Below, piece by piece: positions 31,485 through 41,000 of a stretch of 64,000 nt of DNA; position 1 is the first letter of the stretch; every line of letters begins with the position of its first letter. Source of the DNA: Hanleya hanleyi (Eukaryota; Mollusca; Polyplacophora; Lepidopleurida; Hanleyidae); NCBI GenBank assembly GCA_036873755.1, contig JAVTVY010025425.1, positions 1 to 64,000 of the forward strand, written 5' to 3'. The notes under the pieces are model-generated. The model did no database searches. It had not been told where the DNA came from and worked only from the letters and a program-made list of their open reading frames with translations. The position numbers and the translations under genes were made by a program.

Positions 31485-34400
31485 AACAAGCAGCCAGAGG
31501 ATGCCAAGTCCCCCGCCGAAATGGCAGCAATATTTTTTAGCATTGTTGGTCTCGAGGGGATATACATGAGGGAGGCAACTGCTATACTTCATAGGCGTTG
31601 GATGCGGAGGGTCTTAATTCTGCCTTCCCAAGTTTTAAAATCAACTTAGAACGGTTGACTGAACATTTTTTGCTTCTGTAAATTAGCTTCCATGCAATGA
31701 AACATGGAAATTATGTAACCGAGAAGCGACCCCAAGTGACATCTCAAGGCATATTATCTGAAAACCAAATTTGACAAGAAGCTGAATGCATCCTCAACCT
31801 ATTGTCTGGAAACCAAACTTTAAATCTGCCACCAGGTGTCGCCACCTGTAGGTGCAAGTGGGCGAAATGCAATCCCAAGGATCATCTCATGACATGGTGT
31901 ATCAGCATACAAACTTTGGGAAGAATCTGAAAAGGGGTTATTGCCCGGAAACCAAATTTAGATTTGTATGCACAAGTGTGCGAAACACAATCCCAAGTGA
32001 CATCTTATGGCACATGAATACTAAATTTGAGAAGAATCCGATGAGCAGTTGTCAAATTATTGCCAGAAACAAATTTCAGTTTTTTCCACCAGGTGTCGCC
32101 ACCAGTATGCAAAAGCAGGTGAAATACAATCTCAAGGGACATATCATAGCATGGTACCTGCATACCAAATTGGAGAAAAACCTGATGAGCGAAATCAAAT
32201 TTAGATTTGACACGAGGTGGTGCTACCTGTAAGCACAAGTAGGCGAAACTTAATCCTAAGCGACATCATATGTCATGATATATTCATACCAGATTTAAGA
32301 AGAATCTGATGAGCGGTTCTCAAGTTATTACCCGGAAACAAATCTGGTATTTCGCCACCAAGTGGCACCACCTGTAAGTAAAAGTGAGCGAAACGCAATC
32401 CCACGCAACATCTCCTGGCATGATACATGCATGCTAAATTTGAGGAGATTCCGATGAGCAGTTCTCAAGTTAATAGCTGAAAACAAATTTTGATTTTAAC
32501 ACCTGATGGTGCCACTTATAGACGCAAGTGGGCGAAATGCAATCTCAAGCGACATCTTAGGTCATAGTATTAAATTTGGGATTTTGCCACCAGGTGGCGC
32601 CACCTGTAAGTGCAAGTGAGTGAAAGGCAATCCCATGCAACATCTCCTGGCATGGTAAATGCATGCAAAATTTGAGAAGAATCCGATGAGCATGCAGTTC
32701 TCAAGTTATTGGCCAAAAACAAATTTCAGATTTTGTCATCAGGTGGCGTCACTTTCTGAGCAGAAGCGGATAACGCACTCCCAAGCAACATCTCATGGCA
32801 AGGTACAATGTATATGCATGCCTAATTTGGGAAGAATTTGATGAGCAGTTCTCGAGTTATTGCCCGGAAACCAAATTTCGAGCAACATTTCAAAGCGTTT
32901 CAAAGTTATTGCTTGCAGCACAAAAGAACGGAAAGAACCCTAGTGGCGCCACCTACAGGCAGATCTTTCTGAAACACAATACCAATCAACATCTTGTCAC
33001 AAGGAATGCATATGCAACTAGATACAGTCGATCGAATACGATTGGAGGCATGCCTTTTGCATCTTTAGTAAAGGAAACATTCATCATTTGTGAAGAAAGT
33101 AAAAACGTAAAACTTAGGAAAAACATCATTAACATGGCCCCATAAGATAACTTGAGGGTATCCACATACCAAATTTAAAAGAATCCATTAAGGTCCAACA
33201 GTTACTGTCCGGAAATGCAATTTTACCTTCAGGTAAGGTACATGTATACCAGGTTCACTATTAAGTATTAAAAAGTTATTGTCTGGAAACAATTTTAAAT
33301 TTACCCCCAGGTGGCACCACCTATATGTGGATCGGCATGAAAAACAATGCCAAACGAGAAATTGAGGCGAGGTACCTACACACCAAATTTGGAATGAATC
33401 GGTTCAGGTTTTTAAAAGTTATTGTCTGGAAACACTTAACTTAGCTTTCAGGTAGTCCCCCTATCAACATGAAAAACATTCTCAAGCCAGATCTTGAGAC
33501 AAGGTACCACCACACCAAATTTGGAAAGAATCCTTAAGGTTTTCAAAAGTTATTGTCTGGAGATGCAATTTAATTTGGCCCAAGGTGGCGCCACCCAGAA
33601 GCGGATTGGCAAGAAAAACAATTCCAAGCAAAAATATATACATGTAGACAAGGGATCCATTTACCAAATACAAAAACATGGGTCTGTGCCTGATAAATTG
33701 AAACCTTTTGAGGTTGCAATTATCCCAATATTATCCCAATATTGCAGACAACACACAAATTTCAGCTTCTGCCAAGATATACTGGAGATATATATGCTCA
33801 AACACAATATACGAGGGTCGGGTGAGGGCTAGTTTGGGAGATTGATCATATGCACATTGTGCACCCAAACTTTAGGAACTCAGTTGTAATTAATATAGTA
33901 AGTTACAATGTGGACACAAATGGTTCCTGCAGAAGCTTTAGGGTAAATCATATGATGTGAGATACAATTATTTGATAGCAAAATTGAAGAAAATGTTGTC
34001 CTTCATTTAAGATGACATGAAATTTTAAAAAACAGGGGTTCGGTACTGCGGGGATTTCCCCGCCAGTTATTTCATATTATACTTCTGAAATATAATAAGG
34101 TTCATGCAAAAGCTTTAGGGTAAATCATATGATGTGGAATAGAATGATTTCATAGCAAAGTTGAAGGAAATGTCCTTCATTTAAGGCGACACAAAATTCA
34201 AAACTAACACAGGTTCGGTACTGCGGGATTCCCCCGCCAGTTATTTCATATTATACTTCTGAAAAAAAATATGGTTCCTGCAAAAGCTTTAGTGTAAATC
34301 ATATGATGTGGAATAGAAGGACTGGACAGCAAATTTAAGAAAATGGTGTCCTTCATTTAAAGCGACATGAAATTCAAAACAGCGAGAAGCGGAAGAAAGA

Positions 34401-35426
34401 AGAACAAATGACAAACGCATTTAGGCATTTAGGGATGCCTAATTATTAGACAAAGCATTTGGAAATTATCGCTTGTGAAGAATTTGAATGGAAACCACGG
34501 ACATGAACAGAAGATTGGAACAAGACCCAGTGGCGCCACCTTCAGGTGGATCTTGCTGAAACGCAATACCAACCCATGTCTGGTCACAAGGAGTGTATAT
34601 GTTAAATTTCGAAGGAATCCGACAAATCTTTTGGAAGTTATCGCCTGTGAAGGATTTGAACAGACACAGACACAAAGACAGCAAGACCCATTTTAACTGG
34701 AACGGGCATGAAGAAGCGAAACTCAGTGGCGCCACCTTCAGGCAAATGAAATCCAGTACGCAACCGCGTCTTCTCATAAAAAATGCGTGTGCCAAATTTC
34801 GAAAGAATCCAAGAAAGCGTTTGGAAGTTATCGCTTGTAACTGACATCCACGGACACAAAGAAGCAAGATTCATTTTAACCCAGTGGCGCCACCTTCAGG
34901 CAGATGTTGCTGAAATGCGATACTGACTGGCGTCTTGTCGCAAGGAATGCGTATGCCGAATTTCGGAAGAATCCAACAAAGCGTTAGGAAGTAATCATTC
35001 GAACAGACATGCACGGACACATAGAAGCAAGAACCATTTTGACCCAGTGGCGCCACCTTCAGGCAGATGTTGCTGAAACGCGATACCGAATGGCGTCTTG
35101 TCGCAAGGAATGCGTATGCCGAATTTCGGAAGAATCCAACAAAGCGTTAGGAAGTAATCAATCGAACAGACATGCACGGACATGCACGGACACGCACGGA
35201 CACATAGAAGCAAGAACCATTTTGACCCAGTGGCGCCACCTTCAGGCAGATGTTGCTGAAACGCGATACCGACTGGTGTCTTGTCGCAAGGAATGCGTAT
35301 GCCGAATTTCGGAAGAATCCAACAAAGCGTTAGGAAGTAATCATTCGAACAGACATGCACGGACATGCACGGACACATAGAATCAAGAACCATTTTAAAG
35401 TCCCCGGCCGCGTTGCGGCGGGGGAC
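31485..35426 (+). mobile_element. 3.9-kb tandem-repeat element inside the LTR element, copy 1
   Basis: Starts AACAAGCAGCCAGAGGATG, then GTCCCCCGCCG (31,508-31,518). Ends with a hairpin GTCCCCGGCCGC-GTT-GCGGCGGGGGAC whose last 11 bases are the inverted GTCCCCCGCCG (35,416-35,426). Copy 2 at 49,738-51,579 shares both ends. The interior is an array of about 15 degenerate units of roughly 90-270 bp, the last ones about 160-190 bp and much alike. Each centres on the palindrome GGTGGCGCCACC (or GTGGCGCCACC), followed by TTCAGGCAGATGTTGCTGAA and AAGGAATGC phrases. Units become more uniform toward the right end. I see no protein. The long frames here are products of the repeats. The transposon class is unknown: ends are hairpin-like, but no Helitron CTRR end is seen. 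Confidence 0.7.
33920..34390 (+). repeat. ~180-bp tandem repeat, about three units
   Basis: Three units marked by GCTTTAG(G/T)GTAAATCATATG, TGTCCTTCATTTAA and GTTCGGTACTGCGGG. The first two junctions contain GGGGATTTCC and GGGATTCCCC inside a GC-rich hairpin flanked by CCGCCAGTTATTTCATATTA. This array sits inside the 3.9-kb element but is unlike its other units. Confidence 0.8.
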
Positions 35427-36779
35427 AAAAATATAATCCGTATGCCAGCCTACCAGCTACATGGCCGCAATAAGCACCAGTCCGTCATACAATCCACTAC
35501 TGGAACAAGCCTCTAAACTACTGGCTGTCCAGACTATAAATTGGGCTCCCCATTCTCTCTCCCCTAATAATTTCAAGGCTCGTCTTCACCAGCGGCGAAC
35601 ACTTTCTAGTAGAGGGCGAACCCACAGGGACGAATGTACGAGGAGCCAGCAGTCTGCGTGCACTCAGACATGATGACCCAGCGCACACCCGCCCTAGCAA
35701 ACGGCTACCTCACCAGAGAGAATATCTGTAGCGGAAGAACATAACCGTAATTGCTACACCTCCACAGGTATCAAGCCCACACAAAAAAATCAAACTCATA
35801 ACTAGAAGAGGGTTGAGACTATTATCGAATAATGACGCATGTATTCACTCCCCGAGTGGTAGCTATCCTGCCCCACCGGATTCACAATAAATCATAACGC
35901 GAACTACAAGATATCGGATAGACAACTCTCATCAGGGCTTCATGGTGAAGACATGGGATGAAGAGGAATCGTACGTCTTCCTCAACCCCAGGTCTCCGAC
36001 ATGACCACCCGCACTACTATATCTTCTCCAAGTTACTCTCTATATTAATTTCACCACAGATTTCTATGAACGGGTCACCTAGCTTAACACACACAGAATA
36101 ACCCACAAAGACCACACAATTATACAATCTCAACAGAAGTCACATAGAAACGCGAGTGACACGTATATCTACCACACAGAATCTTCACACACAGAAATTC
36201 TCTATTCACACAGCAACCATCGAACCCAGGCGTCCAGCACCCGGTTCCCTCACAAAGATTACTTAAACACACCTAGTTCACCATAACGCATCAAACTCTC
36301 CCATAACACACTACACGTATAACGCCGGAGCGCAAATCACAATGTTCGAACAACATCCAACTCCCGAATACACACCAGAATTCTCCAACACACCAGAATT
36401 CTGGAACAAAAGTTCCGAAATACACATTACATTGCACAACACATTACCAACGATTTGGGTCTAGAATTTTATATATTTTTTTTCTCAATTCCACAATGCT
36501 TCAAACAAACATCCTGTACAACAGAATCAAATCAACCCCCAACTAGGATAATTTCACATAGAAAATCAAAACCTAATACAATACATCCATCACTGCATAC
36601 ACGTGATGGCACACATCCATATATCCCCACAAAGCTGACACTATACTACATCTCTTCAGACGCATACACAAAATGCGTCACCAATGGCCCATCAACTAAC
36701 TTCACCATTTATCAGTTGCTGGCAGAGCGAAATGGAGCCCACATTGAACAAGTCACCATTCCATAAAAATTCAAACTGC
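35427..36779. other. LTR-element interior without recognisable gene
   Basis: About 1.35 kb where the pol genes would be expected on the minus strand, but I find no RT or integrase motif in any frame. The plus strand is notably A/C-rich (CACACA-like). The first 50 bp (AAAAATATAATCC, GCCAGCCTACCAGCT) repeat a segment at about 31,405-31,455, so the 3.9-kb element lies between two copies of a short direct repeat. Confidence 0.5.
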
Positions 36780-37210
36780 AAAAACCTTGGTGTCCCCAAT
36801 AACCAAGGCTTTATCTCTAAAATCTACAACACATCCATAGGCTGATAGGAAATCGAAGCCTAGCAACAGGTCGTCAACCAAGGGTGCCACCACTATAATT
36901 TCCAGTACAGTTAAAATCGGAGATGGACAATGGGACCTGCCGAACTAGCATTCCCATACTGGTCATTCCTCGAAATGCACCAGTTAACCGAATAGGCGAA
37001 CACGACAACCCCTGGAGACTCAACCTAGCAAATAAATGTTCACTCATGACGGTGACTTGGGCGGCCGTGTCTACCACAGCAGTTACCGGCACAGACCCAA
37101 CCTTAACTGGAATGGACATCGCCCACCCCTGGGAACGAGACAGAGTAACATCTCTGACTGCTGCAGTACGTTCAGGAACACCTGCCTCGTCCCCCGTGGA
37201 CGACCCCACA
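36780..37210 (-). pseudogene. Retropepsin-like aspartic protease fragment of the LTR element
   Basis: On the minus strand: IPVKVGSVPVTAVVDTAAQV with the DTA active-site triad (D-T-A in place of the more common D-T-G, as is frequent in metazoan Gypsy-type proteases), then TVMSEHLFARL. After a frameshift near 36,880, VVAPLVDDLLLGFDFLSAYG follows, the second hallmark (LLG-DFL, flap and core). The enzyme would cleave the element's own polyprotein. The frameshift and the lack of an adjoining RT make it nonfunctional here. Upstream frame 37,355-37,558 runs into the LTR and shows no convincing gag zinc knuckle. No envelope gene is seen. Confidence 0.7.
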
Positions 37211-37507
37211 CCGTCATTTGCAGTTGCTAATTCAGCCCACCCATCTAAATCATGTCTAGCAAGACAAAAACGTGGTGGACGGAAGGGTCGCGATGACCGA
37301 CGACGAGCCCAATGTCAGGATGACCGACTCCCGGTAAAACAATTCTACATACAATCAACCTGTGCAAAGCCGGCCACAAAAACAGGGAAGTTGGGGTACG
37401 CGAAGAGAGAAGACAAATGGCCGACTTCCACCCCGCGCTTGTTTACCGGGATTGTTCGCAGTCTGGTTCAAAGGCGTAAATTGGTTCTCAACCGTATCAA
37501 AATTTAT

Positions 37508-37525
37508 TTTATATCTGACGCCAGA
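37508..37525 (-). promoter_or_regulatory. Putative primer binding site
   Basis: Directly inside the right-hand LTR (5' LTR on the minus strand) lies TC then TGGCGTCAGATATAAA. A sequence starting TGG right after the LTR is expected of a tRNA-primed element. I cannot name the tRNA with certainty. Confidence 0.6.
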
Positions 37526-37832
37526 TGTCGTAGAAATGTGTGCCCCGCCTAGCAACACCTAGAACGATATAGATCTAAAATATCCCCCATTAAAATCTTC
37601 CCTCCATTCCAACCCGAATTCTTTATGTACGTCTCGTTCGTTCAAAGTCCCATCCCAATCTGGCAATCTCAGAGCATGCACGGAGATTCCCGAAGTTCAA
37701 GCTTCGAGCCAAAACCGGTTTGGAGAAGTTATATATCCGGAAACAGTCCGGATGAGGCAATCTCCTGGCATGTACGATTTATTTCGTCGTAACAGGGATA
37801 GCAGTTTGGAGCATAAAGCTACCTCTGCAACA
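37526..37832 (-). repeat. LTR (5' LTR in element orientation)
   Basis: 307 bp, partner of 30,776-31,075. The GGGC that follows it at 37,833-37,836 is the second copy of the target duplication. Confidence 0.85.
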
Positions 37833-37836
37833 GGGC

Positions 37837-39162
37837 AATGGGACACAGATTTTGGCAATTTCGAGGTTTCTCTTTCACCTAATCATGTGTAACAGATAAA
37901 AGATAAAATTGTGTGCCAAATTCAGTGTGATTCATTTTCCTACCCATCCTAGTCTAACACCCAGGAGTCTCTCTCCCATTTAAATTTTTAGCATTTTTAG
38001 CTATGGATATATTCATAATATCCCCAAAAGAATACTCGCCCTTCGTTGCGGAAGCCTCATTTACTAATCGATATGATCAAATCTAAGCAACAAATTGCCA
38101 CGTTTGGATGTCTACAGTAATTTTACCAGATTTCCTCAGGGTGTATATATCTACAGATAGGGAAACATGGGTAATATAAAATTAATCCAAGATATCTACC
38201 AATTATGTTAATCATGTTTTATACAAACAAAGCTGAATTTATAGGATTGATTCATATTAATATCAGTTAATATATTTAAAACTATACACAGCCCATAATT
38301 ATATTGACCAAATTTGTGTTCTGTAAGGTATGGTGATAGACTTACATCTAGATTAAATAATTATTCTGAAAGTGTAAGCTGCATGTTATAAAATGGTGTT
38401 AGATCTCTAGCTGGGAAAAAATACCAGATTGTTTGTTCGATTTGTTCGATTTTCCTCTTGCATTTATTTCATAGCATATGCTTATACAGTATTTGTTTCG
38501 GTGACGGTGTATTTTCTTAAAACACAACTGTGACACGCCAGGGGTGGAGGCGGGGGTTTAAAATGTGACACTAGACTGGTTTGACTTCTTGGACTCATAA
38601 TGGTACTACAAAAGGTGAGGGACAATAAAATCCATGAGTCACTTCCAGCAACGTGGTCCTTAAGCTGGCACACATAATGTTTAGGTCGAATCACAATGAC
38701 ATAATACTTTTTGTCAGAATTAAATGCTTTAAATTATGAACATGTTGGGAAAACCATCAATTTTATGGTTAGCCTAGGTCAGTTTGATCACGTTTTAGTT
38801 TGGGCTGATTGAAATAACATTCAATAAGTAGAACATAATGTTTAGGACTAAATACAATGACAGAAAACTTTCCTACCAGCTTTAAATGGTGCCAATTGTG
38901 AAATTGTAGTTTTTTTATGACATTTTTGAAAATTTCCAAGAGGTGGTGCCTTTCCTTGAATCTATATGGGGTAGTTCTCGTTATGCACCTGCGTACATCA
39001 AGGGGCGCCGCCTAGAATCTAAATTCTACACTTTCCAATCTACACTTTCATGAATGGACTTTAATGGACTGTAAATAATTTAAACATTAGTAGAAGGGAA
39101 TAAATGTTTACAGTCTAAACAACAGCTGAGATAATAATAATGCATGTCTACGTGTTTACAGG
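37837..39162. other. No gene seen
   Basis: AT-rich noncoding. TTTGGCAATTTCGAGGTTTC at 37,851 recurs as TTTGCCAATTTCGAGGTTTA near 39,355, so the LTR element may have landed in or beside an R1-related repeat. Confidence 0.45.
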
Positions 39163-39590
39163 TTTCTAGGTCACATAAGTAGGTCAAATTTTCATCAAAG
39201 TAGGTCAGCTCAGAAATTTCTAGGTCACCTAATTAGGCCAGAAATTGGGCCAGAAAGTAGGTCACTTTGACCTTGACTCTATTAGGTCAGGTCACACTGA
39301 CATTGACCTAATGAAGCGCATTTCCATAGTCTTAGTAGGCATTAGGACATGTTTTTGCCAATTTCGAGGTTTATAGGTCACCTAAGTAGGTCAAATTTTC
39401 ATCAAAAGTAGGTCAGCTCAGAACTTGCTGGTGACAGCCCCCTAATGCAGGTTCATGCCAAGAATTAAGGTTCTAATGTCAGTGGTTCTTCTTATTTTGC
39501 CGGAGAAAGGATTCGGATGGACTGACTCACTCACTCACTATCGGACAATTTCCAAATGAGAGCCTACATGTACTTCGTAGGAATAGATCA
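39163..39590 (+). mobile_element. R1 repeat copy with internal duplication
   Basis: Contains the R1 core twice: GGTCACATAAGTAGGTCAAA with GTAGGTCAGCTC (39,170-39,215) and again at 39,375-39,423, followed by the shared TTCATGCCAAGAATTAAGG, GACTGACTCACTCACTC and GAGCCTACATG...CGTAGG end. The stretch is very rich in AGGTCA words, including AGGTCACTTTGACCT at 39,260-39,274. Confidence 0.65.
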
Positions 39591-39831
39591 TTTTCGTATG
39601 AATGAGAGAATCGAAGAAATAACATGCATTTCAATGGGATTTTTGGGTTCAGTCAAAAATGTGCACTCAACATGCTATCTTCAAAGACAATTATCGTGAT
39701 GAACATTCAATTTCTTTATATGTATTACTGATTGAAATTAGCCAAAACAATGGACTCACACCATGCCGATTTTTGGCAATAGAGTATAAGTGCCAAATCG
39801 CATGTTTTTAAAATAGGAACAACTCAAATTA
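39591..39831. other. No gene seen
   Basis: Short unique noncoding interval. Confidence 0.4.
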
Positions 39832-40086
39832 CAAGCGTCTAGTCCGTCATTCATAATCCAGCCGTCGTCCATTAGAGAATATCCGCGTCCATAATCCAAA
39901 GACCTATTCCATTTCCATATAACAGTATTAGCACCAAATTTAAAAAGACAAAAGTATACATAAACATAGGCTTGTTTCCTGCAAGAGAGAAGCGGTCAAC
40001 AGTTTTCAATGATGCCGGCAAGACATCATGATGTTCCAAAATATCAAATCCGTATCGCTGATCAGTATTCTTAATCCATAATATCC
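39832..40086 (-). mobile_element. Naiad-type element, 3' end fragment
   Basis: About 255 bp from the terminal CAAATTACAAGCG inward through the GACGG/GGACG-rich end and GGCTTGTTTCCTGC to ATTCTTAATCC. It is severely 5'-truncated, with no coding part. The terminal bases match the other copies exactly. Confidence 0.85.
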
Positions 40087-40689
40087 GTAAGTAAAGGTAG
40101 GCTGAAAATCAAGTGTAAATTTGAGTTTTTCCGGCAGGTAGCTGAAATTCTAGGTGTTGTCGACCGTTTTGAAAGATATATTAAGTTCATCATTCATTCT
40201 CAGTTGATATGAATGCTCATTGTTTTATAAATGCCTGATTTATTGGATATATCGGGTGAATTTCTTGGCTAAGCCAATATTATCCCGTAAACCGCCAAAG
40301 TGCAATGCATTGTATTCCCTCCATTATCAGCGTGCTATCCCCAGAATAGAGGATTCTGACGTAGATGTGAAATAAAATGGTTTTGTGCAGAGATAGGATA
40401 AGTAGAATGGCGACACGGCAAATTTTCAATCATATCCTTGCATGTATGACCGCCATTTTGTATATACACGTGAACTTCCCTGAAGAGAGAATTAATGGAT
40501 CAATCGCCTTGCGTCTAAAGATTTTCTGTGAACTGTGTGGATAAGATTCCTTGTTTTTGTCGAGTTCTTAAGTACTAAGGATCAGTGAAATATTAGCAAG
40601 TGGTGAACATCTCTCTGGTAGCAGGTTGTCGAACAGAAACAACATGAACAACTCAATTGCCGAGATTTCCAGCCTCTTCCTTCAGGGTG

Positions 40690-41000
40690 GATACTTCAAA
40701 TGAGACGAAACGGTAACAAGTATTTAACTAACATAGAAATATCGATTTGGTACAAAATCTCCCTGTTTGAATGGAGGCAATAATGCCAGATTTAGGTAAT
40801 TCCATTCCTGAACCTGACAGCTGTGCCGAATGGTAAATAAACCCGGACGGTAATTGGCGTTAATTACGACAACCGTACAGTTACAGGTCCTTTGTATCTC
40901 TTATCTGGAGAAAGTCTAATATTTGGTTGCGAAAACGAAGACGCTGACAGTGATAATTGGTTTGGAATGATTCAGAAATTTCATTGAGGAAGACAATTGT
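40690..41000 (+). repeat. Duplicated noncoding segment, copy 1
   Basis: Collinear with about 60,560-60,850 on the same strand: GAGGCAATAATG, AGATTTAGGTAATTC, GACAGCTGTGCCGAATGG, GTTAATTACGA and TGTATCTCTTATCTGGA. No coding frame is shared, so it is either an old dispersed repeat or duplicated regulatory DNA. Confidence 0.65.

Larger units (their letters stand above)
30776..37832 (-). mobile_element. LTR retrotransposon, minus strand, with intact boundaries
   Basis: Two near-identical direct repeats (30,776-31,075 and 37,526-37,832) begin TGTCGTAGAAATG and end CTGCAACA, so they have TG...CA ends. GGGC lies immediately outside on both sides (30,772-30,775 and 37,833-37,836), a 4-bp target duplication usual for Gypsy-type elements. 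Read on the minus strand, the order is 5' LTR (right), primer binding site, aspartic protease (about 37,210-36,780), a long interior, polypurine tract (31,076-31,095) and 3' LTR (left). No RT, RNase H or integrase is recognisable; a 3.9-kb repeat element fills 31,485-35,426. It is a non-autonomous or internally deleted element. LTR similarity suggests fairly recent insertion. Confidence 0.85.

Noticed and set aside
32030..32900. CTGATGAG...GGAAAC words recurring in the tandem repeat, reminiscent of a hammerhead ribozyme core
   Set aside because: Most units read CCGATGAG, stem II does not pair properly beside the GAAA, only one unit has a stem III leading to GTC, and stem I cannot form. The core is not met in any single unit.
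34995..35393. Long reading frames on both strands (up to about 130 codons)
   Set aside because: They exist because a ~165-bp repeat unit without stops is tandemly copied; the same peptide phrases recur in all units and no domain is present.
35400..35426. Rho-independent-like terminator hairpin
   Set aside because: The GC hairpin is the conserved end of a mobile repeat in eukaryotic DNA; bacterial terminator logic does not apply.
31485..35426. Helitron
   Set aside because: A 3' hairpin is present, but no CTRR terminus follows it, no TC start is clear, and no Rep/helicase is seen.
36923..37552. 209-codon frame on the plus strand
   Set aside because: It is the antisense shadow of the protease-bearing minus strand of the LTR element and runs into the LTR.
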